Assembly: GCF_900168115.1 (NCBI RefSeq)
Contig: NZ_FUZC01000008.1
Span: forward strand, 62,001-126,000
Length of the DNA: 64,000 nucleotides
Source of the DNA: Salegentibacter salinarum
GTDB taxonomy: Bacteria; Bacteroidota; Bacteroidia; Flavobacteriales; Flavobacteriaceae
Reading direction: 5' to 3'
Under the pieces are notes generated by a model that saw nothing but the letters and a program-made list of their open reading frames with translations, did no database searches and had not been told where the DNA came from. The position numbers were made by a program, and so were the translations under genes. Numbering within the stretch: position 1 is the stretch's first letter; each line of letters begins with the position of its first letter. Below are positions 1 through 14,329 of this stretch, piece after piece.

Positions 1-243
1 GATAGTCCTGAAGGTCCCTGGGAATACCGTGGAATACTTGCAGACAGCGCTCCCAATAGTTTTACCATTCATCCCGGTATTATCGAGTACAAAGGAAAAG
101 ATTATTTCTTTTACCATAATGGTGTATTGCCAACCGGAGGAAGCTATCGACGTTCCATTGCCGTAGATTATATGTATTATAATGAAGATGGTACTATTCA
201 GAAAGTAGAACAAACGGAGGAAGGAGTAGAAGCCGTAGAATAG
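1..243 (+). CDS. Glycoside hydrolase family 43 protein, C-terminal fragment (cut by window edge)
   Basis: This frame is open from the first base and stops at 241-243, so only the last 80 residues are visible. They resemble the end of the GH43 catalytic domain encoded at 1521-2900: both contain an HPG motif followed by a K-G-x-x-Y-F-F-Y-H-N block, then a R-S-[IV]-A-V segment and an N-E-D-G turn. GH43 enzymes are inverting beta-xylosidases or alpha-L-arabinofuranosidases with a five-bladed propeller fold. No CBM6 follows here, unlike in the paralogue. The gene is the first visible member of a tightly packed plus-strand run of xylan enzymes and ends 73 bases before the next gene. Family assignment rests on the paralogue comparison; substrate is inferred from context. 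Confidence 0.8.
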   Translation, partial: DSPEGPWEYRGILADSAPNSFTIHPGIIEYKGKDYFFYHNGVLPTGGSYRRSIAVDYMYYNEDGTIQKVEQTEEGVEAVE

Positions 244-313
244 TTTTATAAACTGAATGAGTGGAGAAGGCATTTCTTCTGAAGACTATTATCTCCCTTT
301 CTAAAAACTCTAA

Positions 314-1486
<1,173 letters not shown>

Positions 1487-1520
1487 TATTTTCAGGCTTA
1501 ATGATGAAGAGGATTATGGA

Positions 1521-2900
1521 ATGAATAAAAATCAATTTATGAATATTATAAGAATATTATTATGCCTTGGGCTAATGTTGACTTTTAAGGCAGGTATTTC
1601 TCAAAACCCACTTGTTCAAACCAATTATACGGCAGATCCTGCCCCAATGGTTTATAATGATAAACTGTATTTGTACACTTCCCACGACGAAGATGAATCT
1701 ACCTGGTTTACGATGAACGACTGGCGTCTGTACACTACCGAAGATATGGTAAACTGGACAGACCACGGAGCAGTACTCTCGTATGACGATTTTGAATGGG
1801 CAGGGAGAAACGCCTGGGCGCCCCAGGCCATAGAAAGGGACGGTAAATTCTATATGTATGTGCCCATAACAAGCAGGGAAGGAAAAAACGGAATTGGCGT
1901 AGGCGTAGCCGATAGTCCGTACGGTCCTTTTATTGATCCTCTGGGGAAACCTTTAATAAGTAACAGTCAGGATGATATAGATCCTTCGGTTTTTATTGAT
2001 GACGATGGGCAGGCATATTTATTCTGGGGAAATCCGGTGCCTTATTACGTGAAGCTGAATGAAGATATGATAAGTTATGAAGGTGAAATAACCCAAATTC
2101 CTAATACTATAGAAGCCTTTGGTAAGCGAGAAGGGGAGGAAAATGCACGCAGGCCAACTACTTACGAAGAAGGTCCCTGGCTTTATAAAAGAGATGCTAC
2201 TTATTATATGTTTTTTGCTGCCGGTCCTTTACCCGAACATATTGGGTATTCTACAAGTGAAAATATAACCGGGCCTTATGAGTATCAGGGAGTGGTAATG
2301 CCAGAAGAAGGTGGTGCATTTACCAATCATCCCGGCGTTGTGGGTTTTAAAGGAAATACTTACTTTTTTTATCACAATGCAGCACTCCCCGGTGGAAGTG
2401 GATTTACACGATCTGTAGCTGTAGAAGAAATGAATTTTAATGAAGATGGTTCCGTAAAACAAATGAAAATGACCGATGGAATTGAGGAAGCTTTACAAAC
2501 CTTAAACCCATACGTTAAAAATGAAGCTGAAACCATTGCCTGGTCAGAAGGCTTAAAATCAAGGGAAAATGAGGTGGTAGGAAATTTCATAGTGGCTACG
2601 CGTAATAATTCATTTTCAAAGGTTCGGGAAGTAGATTTCAGAGAAAATGGTGCTTCACAATTTACGGCCAGGGTTGGAACAACTCACAATGGAAACGTAA
2701 GTCTGGAAATAAGGCTTGATGCGGTAGATGGTGAGCTAATAGGGACATTAGAAGTTCCGTTAACCGGAGGTAGCGATAGGTGGGAATTGATAACCACAGA
2801 AGTAGAAAAAGTTACCGGAGTTCACGATGTGTATTTCGTATTTAAAGCAAAAGCAGCTAGTGAAATTCTGTATTTCGATTACTGGATGTTTTCAGAATAA
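1521..2900 (+). CDS. GH43 xylosidase/arabinofuranosidase with C-terminal CBM6-like domain
   Basis: A 459-residue secreted glycosidase. An N-terminal hydrophobic signal (about residues 1-27) precedes a GH43 propeller with the expected triad: Asp39 in A-D-P-A-P as general base, Asp154 in D-I-D-P-S as pKa modulator, and Glu217 in Y-E-E-G-P-W as general acid. Residues about 335-459 form a beta-sandwich of CBM6 type, beginning near N-E-A-E and ending with Y-F-D-Y-W-M-F, a family usually binding xylan or beta-glucan chains. The start at 1521 is preceded by a purine-rich stretch and overlaps the end of a seven-codon upstream frame (ATGA). Likely activity is alpha-L-arabinofuranosidase or beta-xylosidase on arabinoxylan; motifs alone cannot separate these. 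Confidence 0.9.
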   Translation: MNKNQFMNIIRILLCLGLMLTFKAGISQNPLVQTNYTADPAPMVYNDKLYLYTSHDEDESTWFTMNDWRLYTTEDMVNWTDHGAVLSYDDFEWAGRNAWAPQAIERDGKFYMYVPITSREGKNGIGVGVADSPYGPFIDPLGKPLISNSQDDIDPSVFIDDDGQAYLFWGNPVPYYVKLNEDMISYEGEITQIPNTIEAFGKREGEENARRPTTYEEGPWLYKRDATYYMFFAAGPLPEHIGYSTSENITGPYEYQGVVMPEEGGAFTNHPGVVGFKGNTYFFYHNAALPGGSGFTRSVAVEEMNFNEDGSVKQMKMTDGIEEALQTLNPYVKNEAETIAWSEGLKSRENEVVGNFIVATRNNSFSKVREVDFRENGASQFTARVGTTHNGNVSLEIRLDAVDGELIGTLEVPLTGGSDRWELITTEVEKVTGVHDVYFVFKAKAASEILYFDYWMFSE

Positions 2901-2944
2901 GATTTAATAGAAAAACGATAAGAATTATTAATTAAAAGAAAGAA

Positions 2945-4654
2945 ATGAGAAAGAATCAATTTGGATTAATCACAATACTATTGGCTTTATTTGTCTTTAC
3001 CGGCTGTAATGCTCAAAAAAATATTCCGGTATTTTCCAGCGTCGTGTACGAAGGGGATGATGATATTTATAATGAAAATCCTTTAGAATCTAATGAGTTC
3101 TATAACCCAATTTTACAGGGTGCTTATCCAGACCCGGCAATTGCCCGCAAAGGTGACGACTATTATTTAGTATCTTCATCGTTCGCGATGTTTCCTGGGG
3201 TGCCGATTTTTCATTCCAATGATCTGGTAAATTGGACCCAAATTGGTCACGTGTTAGATCGCAAATCTCAACTTAAAGTGCAGGATACAGAAATTAGTCT
3301 GGGCATTTTTGCGCCAGATATCAGGTACAATCCGCATAATGAGACTTTTTATATGATCACCACCCAATTTGCCGGCGGTTTTGGTAATATAGTAGTTAAA
3401 ACCCAGGATCCTAAAGAAGGTTGGAGCGATCCTATTAAACTTGATTTTCAGGGAATAGATCCTGCAATCTTTTTTGATGATGACGGGAAAGCTTATGTAA
3501 CTCATAACGATGCGCCAGATGAAGGAGAAGAATTATACCAAGGCCATCGTGTGATTAAAATCTGGGAATACGATGTAGAAAACGACCAGGTAATAGAAGG
3601 CACCGATAAAATTATTGTGAATGGAGGAGTAGATCTTTCTAAAAAGCCAATCTGGATTGAAGCGCCGCATATTTATAAAAAAGACGGTCGATATTATTTA
3701 ATGTGTGCTGAAGGTGGTACCGGAGGTTGGCATAGCGAAGTGATTTTTGTAAGTGACGACCCTATGGGACCTTACGAACCCGCACCTAACAATCCTATAT
3801 TAACTCAGCGTCATTTTCCAAAAGACAGGGAGAATAAAGTAGACTGGGCAGGACATGCCGATTTGGTAGTTGGTCCCGATGATAAATATTATGGGGTATT
3901 TTTAGGAATACGTCCCAATGAAAAAGACAGGGTAAATACCGGTAGGGAAACTTTTATTTTACCTGTAGATTGGTCTGGTGAATTTCCGGTTTTTGTAAAC
4001 GGTTTGGTTCCAATGGAGCCCACACTTGAAATGCCTGAAGGTGTTGAAAATAAAACCGGTGAAGGCGACTTTTTTCCCAACGGTAATTTCACCTATACCG
4101 AAGATTTTTCTTCAGAAAAACTCGATTATCGATGGATAGGTTTAAGAGGTCCGCGTGAAGACTTTATCGAATTCACAAAAAATGGGCTTAAAATAAATCC
4201 TTTTGAGGTTAACATTAAAGAGATGAAACCTACTTCCACGCTTTTTCACCGTCAGCAGCATAAAGATTTTTCATTCACCACTACTATGGATTATAAACCT
4301 AAGTCTGAAAAAGATTTGGCAGGCATAACAGCTTTGCAAAGTGAAACCTTCAATTATGTATTCGGTATTACCAAAAAGGATAATAAGGATTATTTAGTAC
4401 TAGAAAGAACAGAAAAAGGTTCTTCAGAAATCCTGGCCACTAAGGAAATAGAATTAGAAGGAGGGCTTCAGCTTAGAGTAGAGGCAGATGGAGATGATTA
4501 CAAATTCAGTTATGCTTTAAACGGAGACGATTTTGAAAATTTAGGCGGCACTGTATCGGGCGATATTTTATCTACCAACGTGGCCGGCGGTTTTACCGGG
4601 ACCCTTATAGGTTTATATGCAACCTCGGCAAACGATGTGGTTCCTGAGGAATAG
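2945..4654 (+). CDS. GH43 beta-xylosidase-type lipoprotein with C-terminal beta-sandwich
   Basis: A 569-residue protein with a lipobox (F-T-G-C, Cys21), so probably anchored to a membrane and perhaps surface exposed. The GH43 domain occupies about residues 53-365, with Asp63 (Y-P-D-P-A), Asp172 (G-I-D-P-A) and Glu239 (W-I-E-A-P) as base, pKa modulator and acid. Residues about 375-565 resemble the concanavalin-like C-terminal domain (GH43_C2) that completes the active site in many GH43 xylosidases. It lies 44 bases after the CBM6-bearing GH43 and 37 bases before the GH8 gene, in one apparent operon. The likely job is trimming xylo-oligosaccharides or arabinose branches at the cell surface or in the periplasm. 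Confidence 0.9.
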   Translation: MRKNQFGLITILLALFVFTGCNAQKNIPVFSSVVYEGDDDIYNENPLESNEFYNPILQGAYPDPAIARKGDDYYLVSSSFAMFPGVPIFHSNDLVNWTQIGHVLDRKSQLKVQDTEISLGIFAPDIRYNPHNETFYMITTQFAGGFGNIVVKTQDPKEGWSDPIKLDFQGIDPAIFFDDDGKAYVTHNDAPDEGEELYQGHRVIKIWEYDVENDQVIEGTDKIIVNGGVDLSKKPIWIEAPHIYKKDGRYYLMCAEGGTGGWHSEVIFVSDDPMGPYEPAPNNPILTQRHFPKDRENKVDWAGHADLVVGPDDKYYGVFLGIRPNEKDRVNTGRETFILPVDWSGEFPVFVNGLVPMEPTLEMPEGVENKTGEGDFFPNGNFTYTEDFSSEKLDYRWIGLRGPREDFIEFTKNGLKINPFEVNIKEMKPTSTLFHRQQHKDFSFTTTMDYKPKSEKDLAGITALQSETFNYVFGITKKDNKDYLVLERTEKGSSEILATKEIELEGGLQLRVEADGDDYKFSYALNGDDFENLGGTVSGDILSTNVAGGFTGTLIGLYATSANDVVPEE

Positions 4655-4691
4655 GGCAAATTCATAATTCAAATTTTAAACACGAGAAAAA

Positions 4692-5999
4692 ATGACGAAA
4701 AAGTTTTATATACCTGTATTGTGTATTTTCTGTCTGCTGTTTTTTACAACAGAGATAACTGCACAAAATTGTGATGAAGAAGTAGAAGATCCTCGTGGAA
4801 AAATGGAACCCTGGACTAAGGGTGCCTGGGAAACCGGGGAATACAGGAACCTCTTTTTAGAAGCCGGTTATTCTCAGGCCGATATTGATGCAAAACTGAA
4901 AAAAGCCTATTACGATCTTTTTGAAGGACCAGATAGGGTGTATTTTGAAGTTGAGGATTCCCTGGCTTATGTGTCGGATTTGAAAAATAGAGATGCCCGT
5001 ACCGAAGGGCTTTCTTACGGATTAATGGTGGCGGTTCAGTTTGATAAAAAAGAAGTTTTTGATAAACTGTGGCGATGGACGGTGAAATATATGCAGCACC
5101 AGGAAGGGCCGAGCGAAGCTTATTTCGCCTGGAGCGTTGATCCAAAAACGGGAAAAAAGAATGCCGAAGGATCAGCTTCAGATGGGGAATTGTTTTTCGT
5201 AACCGCCTTGCTATTCGCATCCAATCTTTGGGGGAACGAAACCGGAATAAATTATTACGCCGAGGCGAGGAGAATTCTGGATGCTATGTGGAACAAAGAT
5301 GGTACAGATGGAGTTAGGAATGTGCTGAATGAGGAACATAAACAGATAACTTTTGTACCTCACGATGGCGGGTATGACTGGACAGATCCTTCGTATCACG
5401 TACCAGCATTCTTTGAGATTTGGGCAGAATATGCCAATGATGGCCGCGATGAATTTTACAGAGCGACTGCTGATACAGCAAGAACTTTTCTACACCGTGC
5501 TACCCATCCTGAAACCGGTTTAACCCCCGATTATGCCGAATTCAGCGGAGAACCTCATAGCCGCGGAAAGATGGGGGATGCGTTTAGATATGACTCCTGG
5601 CGGGTACCTTTTAATATTGCAATGGATTATAGCTGGTTTGCTAAAGACAGGGAATGGCAACAAGAATATGCGCACCGAATCCAGAACTTCCTGTATTGTG
5701 AGGGACTGGATACTTATGTAGATCAATATAATATAGACGGCTCAACTCCAGATTGGATACTTCCCGCCGGAGGCTTTCAAAAGTTAAGGCATTCGCTTGG
5801 CCTTGTTTCTACTGCTGCTACAGCTTCACTAATGACTACCCATCCCAAAGGCTGGAAGTTTGTAGATGAAATTTGGGAAGCAAAATTAGAACCTTATGGA
5901 GATGGCTATTTCGATCCTTATTTTGACGGACTTCTTTACCTGTTTAGCCTGATGCAATTAAGTGGTAATTACGAGATTATTACTCCGCAAGCAAACTAA
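4692..5999 (+). CDS. GH8 reducing-end xylose-releasing exo-oligoxylanase
   Basis: A 435-residue secreted enzyme with a signal peptide ending near residue 25 (T-A-Q). The (alpha/alpha)6-barrel GH8 signatures are present: Glu105 in R-T-E-G-L-S-Y-G matches the general acid, Asp164 in A-S-D-G-E the conserved substrate-binding Asp, and Asp301 in R-Y-D-S-W-R lies where the general base is expected. Overall sequence and length fit the Rex subgroup, which removes single xylose units from the reducing end of xylo-oligosaccharides, rather than GH8 endoglucanases. Such enzymes usually work beside GH43 xylosidases, which fits its neighbours on both sides. A broader endoxylanase activity cannot be excluded. 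Confidence 0.9.
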   Translation: MTKKFYIPVLCIFCLLFFTTEITAQNCDEEVEDPRGKMEPWTKGAWETGEYRNLFLEAGYSQADIDAKLKKAYYDLFEGPDRVYFEVEDSLAYVSDLKNRDARTEGLSYGLMVAVQFDKKEVFDKLWRWTVKYMQHQEGPSEAYFAWSVDPKTGKKNAEGSASDGELFFVTALLFASNLWGNETGINYYAEARRILDAMWNKDGTDGVRNVLNEEHKQITFVPHDGGYDWTDPSYHVPAFFEIWAEYANDGRDEFYRATADTARTFLHRATHPETGLTPDYAEFSGEPHSRGKMGDAFRYDSWRVPFNIAMDYSWFAKDREWQQEYAHRIQNFLYCEGLDTYVDQYNIDGSTPDWILPAGGFQKLRHSLGLVSTAATASLMTTHPKGWKFVDEIWEAKLEPYGDGYFDPYFDGLLYLFSLMQLSGNYEIITPQAN

Positions 6000-6019
6000 A
6001 ATGTGATTGATAAATTAAT

Positions 6020-6841
6020 ATGAAAGCAAAATATTTTCTATTGGCACTTTTTCTAACCGGATCGCTTGGTTTCGCACAAGACTCCAATTTCCACGTGTAT
6101 TTAAGTTTTGGTCAATCCAATATGGAGGGGCACGCCAAATTTGAACCTCAGGATACACTGGGGACTGGAAGATTTCAGGTTGTGCAAAGTGTGGATTGTC
6201 CTGAGCTGGGCCGGGAAGCAGGGAAATGGTATACCGCAATTCCACCTTTGTCAAGGTGCGATACCGGTTTAACTCCTACCGATTATTTTGGCAGAACTAT
6301 GATTCAAAATCTACCTGAAAATGTAAAAGTTGGGGTAATTAATGTTGCGGTTGGAGGATGTAAAATTGAATTATTCGATAAAGAAAATCATAAAGAATAT
6401 GTGGACAATGCTCCCGATTGGATGCTGCCGGCCATTAATAAATACGACGGGAATCCTTATGGACATTTAGTAAATCTCGGAAAAATAGCTCAGGAAAAGG
6501 GAGTGATAAAAGGAATCCTGCTACATCAGGGCGAATCTAATACCGGCGATGAGCAGTGGCCCGAAAAAGTAAAGGCCGTTTATGATAATTTATTGAAAGA
6601 TCTAAACTTAAATCCTGAAGAAGTTCCGCTACTTGCGGGGGAAATGGTTTCAGAAGAGCAGGGTGGTAAATGTGCCAGTATGAATAAGATACTTGCAAAA
6701 CTTCCGCAGAAAATTTCAAACGCTCATATCGTTTCTTCAGAAGGATGTGAAGCGGTGGATGACGGATTACATTTTTCAGCAGCTGGATATAGAGAATTGG
6801 GGGAGCGTTATGCTGAAAAAATGCTTCCGCTTTTGAAGTAA
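6020..6841 (+). CDS. SGNH-fold acetyl esterase of the SASA / CE6 type
   Basis: A 273-residue secreted protein with a signal peptide ending F-A-Q at about residue 20. The block G-Q-S-N-M-E-G gives the nucleophile Ser33. A middle block H-Q-G-E-S-N carries the oxyanion-region residues, and Asp248 / His251 in D-D-G-L-H-F complete the triad. This is the pattern of the SASA family (sialate O-acetylesterase-like), which includes carbohydrate esterase family 6 acetyl xylan esterases. In this locus deacetylation of xylan or xylo-oligosaccharides is the most economical role. The gene starts 20 bases after the GH8 stop and ends 27 bases before the double esterase, so co-transcription is likely. Confidence 0.85.
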   Translation: MKAKYFLLALFLTGSLGFAQDSNFHVYLSFGQSNMEGHAKFEPQDTLGTGRFQVVQSVDCPELGREAGKWYTAIPPLSRCDTGLTPTDYFGRTMIQNLPENVKVGVINVAVGGCKIELFDKENHKEYVDNAPDWMLPAINKYDGNPYGHLVNLGKIAQEKGVIKGILLHQGESNTGDEQWPEKVKAVYDNLLKDLNLNPEEVPLLAGEMVSEEQGGKCASMNKILAKLPQKISNAHIVSSEGCEAVDDGLHFSAAGYRELGERYAEKMLPLLK

Positions 6842-6856
6842 TTGATAATAATTTAA

Positions 6857-8782
<1,926 letters not shown>

Positions 8783-8810
8783 CAAAATTTCCCTGGAGAG
8801 GCTAATCTAA

Positions 8811-9950
<1,140 letters not shown>

Positions 9951-9993
9951 AATTTCTCTGTTTTCTGATTAAAACTTTTTAGACTGCTTTTAG

Positions 9994-12900
9994 TTAAGTT
10001 TGAGTTTCTTTTTGGCGGTAATTTGTTGGGGTCATTCCATACAAATCCTTGAACTTTGTTGAAAATTTAGAGGTGCTGGAAAAACCCACTGCGTAGGCTA
10101 CTTCAGCTATATTAATCTTTTTTGAAGCCAGTAAATTGGCAGCTTCTTTTAGTCTGATATTGGTGATTAATTCTCCTGCCGATTGGTTAGTGAGCTGTTT
10201 TAGTTTACGATAAAGATGAACCCGACTTATTCCTAATTCCGAAGCAACCATTTCTACGTTCAAGTTTGGATTGCTAATATTATTATTTACGACTTCCATG
10301 AATTTTTCCACCAGGGTTTCATCACCAGATTTTAGATCTAAGTGCTTGATCTTCTCTTCGTGTAATTGATTTCCGGAATAAGTGTTTTTTAAAACATTTC
10401 TGTTTTTAATCAGGTTTTTTACTGTCTTTTTTAAGATATCTGTATTAAAGGGTTTGTTTATATAAGCATCTGCGCCAATTTCCAGGCCTTCCAGGTTAGT
10501 TTCTTTATCGGTTTTACCGGTTAAAAGAATTACCGGGATATGGTTGGTATGAATATTTTTTTTGATTTTACGCGTAAAAGTGATACCGTCCATTTCAGGC
10601 ATTACCACATCGCTAATTATTAAGTCAGGAGCTTTTTTAATCACCTCTGGAAAGGCTAATTTTCCGTTTTCTTTTTTTATAATATTGTAATGGTTCTGTA
10701 ATTCTATAGCGATATAGTTTCTGATTTCACTATCATCGTCTACGATCAGCACGGTAGGTTTATTCTTTTCTAAAGTACTTTCTACCTCGTCTCGCTTTTG
10801 AATAGTGTTGAATGGCAGAGTTTCCTTATTGTTGGCGGTTGCAGGAGTTTCTTCAACAATAACACTTTCTTTCAGATGGCTTTTTCCTAATGGTGCACTA
10901 ATTATGAACTTACAACCTTCCTGATTCTCATTGTTTTCAACTTTAACTGTACCGTGGTGTAATTCAGCTATAGATTTGGTTAAGTGCAGGCCAATACCCG
11001 TGCCTTCAAGCTGCCGGCTTTCATTATTGGAAACCTGGTAGAAACGGTTAAAGACGTTATTTAGTTCACTCTCCTTAATTCCAACGCCATTATCTTTTAC
11101 AATAATGTAGAATTCCTTCTTTCTTTCGTCAGCCCCTATATTTACTTCAATTGTTCCATTTTGGGGAGTGAATTTTATAGCGTTGGAAATTAAATTCTGA
11201 ATTATCTTATCAAAATGATTCGGATCTATAAAAGCTATTATTTCTGAATCTGGATGGTTAATCTGGAATTTGATTCCGTGACTTTCTATCTGGTCGTCAA
11301 AAAGCGAGGTTATAGACTTAACAAAACTTATTATTTCAGTCTTTTGAAACTTTAATTCAATTTTTCCCTGGTCAAATTTTCGAGCATTAATTAACTGATT
11401 TAAAAGATGTAAAATCCGTTCAGAATTTCGCTCCATAATTCTATAGAGTTTCTGTCTATCTTCTTCAGGATCGGTTTTTATAAGTTTTTTTAGCGGATTT
11501 ATAATAAGTGATATTGGAGTTTTAATATCGTGGGAAATATTGGTTAAGAACTGAAGCTTGGCTTCATTAATTTGTTCTGCGCGCAAATGTTCCTGTAACT
11601 CATTTTTTGTTTTGCGCCGTTGGAGTACTTCCTGCACTATAATATAGGAAATGATAACAAGTAGTAGTAAATAGCCCAATTTGGCCCAGCTGGAAAAATA
11701 CCAGGGCGGATGAATAATTATGCTAAGTTCCTGCACGTTGGAGTATTCTCCATAATCTTTAGCTCTTACTTTAAAATGATAAGTTCCCGGTTCAAGATTA
11801 TTAAAAGTCACCGTATTCATCCCAGGCCTTAATTTTATCCAGTTTTCTGAATTCAGGGAATAAGAATAAGTGATCCATTGTTGGTTTTTGAAAGCGAATG
11901 AAGAAAATTCAATACTAAAATCGTTATCATTATGTGCCAGTTCCATAGTATCGGCATCGATTATTGCTTTTTCTGTAATGGAATAAGAACCAGATTTCAT
12001 TCCTTTTTTAACAGGTTCGTCCTGAAGATAAAATCCTGTAATTCTCAGGTCTACATTACTCCCTTTTGAAGTAATTTCTGAAGGATCAAAAAAAGTAACA
12101 CCATTAGTACTTCCAAAATATAACCGACCATTATGTTCAGCATAGGAAGCATTTTTATTGAATTCATTACCCTGGAGTCCGTCGCGGAAATAATAATTTT
12201 TAAACTCCTTGGTTCGAAGTTCAAACTTAGAAATCCCATTGTTGGTACTTATCCAGAGATTGTTGTCGGTATCAGCTTCAATCGCACTTATCACATCACT
12301 TGGCAATCCGTGGTCCATAGTATAAACCTGGGTAATAGAATCATTTTTTGGTTTGTAATATAAACCCTCTGAAGTGCCAATCCATAAGTTGTTTCCTTCA
12401 TCTTCATATAGGCTGTAAACAATTTTATTGGTCAAGATATGATTTTCACCTTTTTGGTTCAGGTAGCTGTTTTTCTCCAAATCCAGGGTGGCAAGACCGT
12501 CATAAGTTCCTATATAAAGTTTGTTGGTGTTAGATAAGAGTAGGCAGTTAATCCACTTGTTGTATAACTGGTCAAATGGGGCTCCATTTTCAATAGTATT
12601 ATGGTTGGTTCTTTCTTCAGTTTCAAGATTGTAAGAATAAAGTCCGTATCCCAGGGTACCAATCCAAAGGTTTTTTTGATCGTCTTCAGTGAGACTATAG
12701 ACGCGTTCTACGGTATTATTCTGTTCATCTTTAAAAGGTTCAATATATTCTAAAACCTGGTTTTCCCGATTTACTTTTGCCAGTCCATTAAGATAGGTTC
12801 CAATCCATAACTCATCTTCAGAATCCTGGTAAATACTCATTATACTGGCAGAACCTTGTATACCATTGTTGCCTAAATGATAACGTTGTTTTTTTTCTTC

Positions 12901-14049
12901 GGTTACACCATACAACCCATCACCATCGGTGCCTACCCACAAAATATCCTGCCTGTCTTTAAAGATAGAAACCACACTATTAGATCCTATAATGTTGTTT
13001 TTTACAGATTGGTAGCCTATATAACTAAAGTTATTGGCTTTATCTGGGATTAGCAAAACTCCTTTTTGATAAATACCAAGCCAAAGATTATCGGCTTTAT
13101 CCTGCATCACCGAGTGTATTTTAGTTTTCTTAAAACTGAAATTAGCTATGCTAAAATCATTTACACTCATTTTTTCTCTTACGGGATCATAGATTTTTAA
13201 ACCCATCCCATCAGTTCCCACCAGGATTTCATTCTCTTTACTTACATAAAGTGTTTTTACCGGGAGATTTTTGGAGTCTTCTATGAAATTAAATTTATCA
13301 TTTTCACGATTATATTTAAACAAGCCTTTGCTTAAACTCCCAACATACAAATTACCCTTTTGATCCTCAGCAATACTGGAAATTTGTGTTTCATCATTTT
13401 CATTAAAATATTCGATAATTTCTCCCTGGGGTGTTATTTTAAACAGGCCTTTATCTTGGCTAAGCGCCCATAGATTTTCATTTTTGTCTTCAAAAATTCT
13501 TTCCAGAAACGAAGAGGGAACCATTTCGGGAAATTTACGAGCTATGGGTTTACCGTTCTTCCGCGTTAATTTTAAAATGCCCTGGCCCGATGTTCCTATC
13601 AAAATTTCTCCATTTTCTCTTTCTAGCATAGAGGTGACATGCGCGGGATAGGGGGTCTCGTCTTCGGTTAAAAGTGGGATTTCATGGAATTCCTCTGTTG
13701 CGTGGTCAAAATATTGTAAGCCATTAAAGAATCCAAAATATAAAACGCCCTGACTATCCTGAAATATAGACTTTACATAATTGTTTAAGATTGAGGTAGA
13801 ATCTTCCCGGTCTTGTTTATAAATTGAGAATTTTGCGCCATCATATCTGTCTAAACCATCTTCGGTCGCGATCCAGATATATCCTTTGTTATCCTGAAAG
13901 ATTTGATTAATTAAACTACTGGAAAGTTCTGCATCAGTAGAAAATAAATTTCCTACCTGGCTATAGGTAAAGATTGGGAATAATAGAATTATCGTTAATA
14001 ATAAATAGCCTCTCTTTAAAAAGGCTGATTTAAAATTGGGTGTTTTCAT
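9994..14049 (-). CDS. Hybrid two-component system sensor-regulator (HTCS)
   Basis: A 1351-residue one-protein two-component system. A signal or TM segment (about 13-31) is followed by a periplasmic sensor of about 14 Reg_prop propeller blades (repeated L-W-[IV]-G-T motifs, about 40-660) and a Y_Y_Y domain (about 705-785). A TM helix at about 788-806 leads to the kinase: H-box His840 in N-I-S-H-D, N-box near Asn956, and a G-T-G-I-G-L box. Then comes a receiver (about 1098-1215; Asp1147, Thr1177, Lys1199) and an AraC-type HTH (about 1245-1345). HTCS proteins bind an oligosaccharide from their target glycan and switch on the adjacent locus. Here it faces the esterase/GH operon tail to tail and is the obvious candidate activator. 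Confidence 0.95.
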   Translation of the reverse strand: MKTPNFKSAFLKRGYLLLTIILLFPIFTYSQVGNLFSTDAELSSSLINQIFQDNKGYIWIATEDGLDRYDGAKFSIYKQDREDSTSILNNYVKSIFQDSQGVLYFGFFNGLQYFDHATEEFHEIPLLTEDETPYPAHVTSMLERENGEILIGTSGQGILKLTRKNGKPIARKFPEMVPSSFLERIFEDKNENLWALSQDKGLFKITPQGEIIEYFNENDETQISSIAEDQKGNLYVGSLSKGLFKYNRENDKFNFIEDSKNLPVKTLYVSKENEILVGTDGMGLKIYDPVREKMSVNDFSIANFSFKKTKIHSVMQDKADNLWLGIYQKGVLLIPDKANNFSYIGYQSVKNNIIGSNSVVSIFKDRQDILWVGTDGDGLYGVTEEKKQRYHLGNNGIQGSASIMSIYQDSEDELWIGTYLNGLAKVNRENQVLEYIEPFKDEQNNTVERVYSLTEDDQKNLWIGTLGYGLYSYNLETEERTNHNTIENGAPFDQLYNKWINCLLLSNTNKLYIGTYDGLATLDLEKNSYLNQKGENHILTNKIVYSLYEDEGNNLWIGTSEGLYYKPKNDSITQVYTMDHGLPSDVISAIEADTDNNLWISTNNGISKFELRTKEFKNYYFRDGLQGNEFNKNASYAEHNGRLYFGSTNGVTFFDPSEITSKGSNVDLRITGFYLQDEPVKKGMKSGSYSITEKAIIDADTMELAHNDNDFSIEFSSFAFKNQQWITYSYSLNSENWIKLRPGMNTVTFNNLEPGTYHFKVRAKDYGEYSNVQELSIIIHPPWYFSSWAKLGYLLLLVIISYIIVQEVLQRRKTKNELQEHLRAEQINEAKLQFLTNISHDIKTPISLIINPLKKLIKTDPEEDRQKLYRIMERNSERILHLLNQLINARKFDQGKIELKFQKTEIISFVKSITSLFDDQIESHGIKFQINHPDSEIIAFIDPNHFDKIIQNLISNAIKFTPQNGTIEVNIGADERKKEFYIIVKDNGVGIKESELNNVFNRFYQVSNNESRQLEGTGIGLHLTKSIAELHHGTVKVENNENQEGCKFIISAPLGKSHLKESVIVEETPATANNKETLPFNTIQKRDEVESTLEKNKPTVLIVDDDSEIRNYIAIELQNHYNIIKKENGKLAFPEVIKKAPDLIISDVVMPEMDGITFTRKIKKNIHTNHIPVILLTGKTDKETNLEGLEIGADAYINKPFNTDILKKTVKNLIKNRNVLKNTYSGNQLHEEKIKHLDLKSGDETLVEKFMEVVNNNISNPNLNVEMVASELGISRVHLYRKLKQLTNQSAGELITNIRLKEAANLLASKKINIAEVAYAVGFSSTSKFSTKFKDLYGMTPTNYRQKETQT

Positions 14050-14329
14050 ATAAACCTCCTCGTAACTTCTTAGAATCTAAAACTTTTTCAGAATTATTTA
14101 AATACAGAATTTTAAGAATTAAAATCAGGGCGGAATAAAACTTATGGTTTCTGTGACCACAAGTTATAATTTTTTTCTTAAATCAGCAATCTATTAAAGA
14201 TTTATAAAAGATTCTTTATAAGGTGAATTAGTATGGATTCAGTTTTATTCATTCACAGCTAACTTAGGTCTAATCTTAAACTGTTTTATAGTAGAAGACA
14301 AGTTAAGCGGAATTTTTCCCTTCAACCCT

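Noticed and set aside
4816-5220. Minus-strand frame of 134 codons
   Set aside because: It lies entirely inside the GH8 gene, has no domain or signal features, and is a reading-frame shadow.
14050-14329. Possible tRNA or small RNA in the gap upstream of the HTCS gene
   Set aside because: The 280 bases are AT-rich with no cloverleaf or strong hairpin; it probably only holds promoters or the end of the channel gene.
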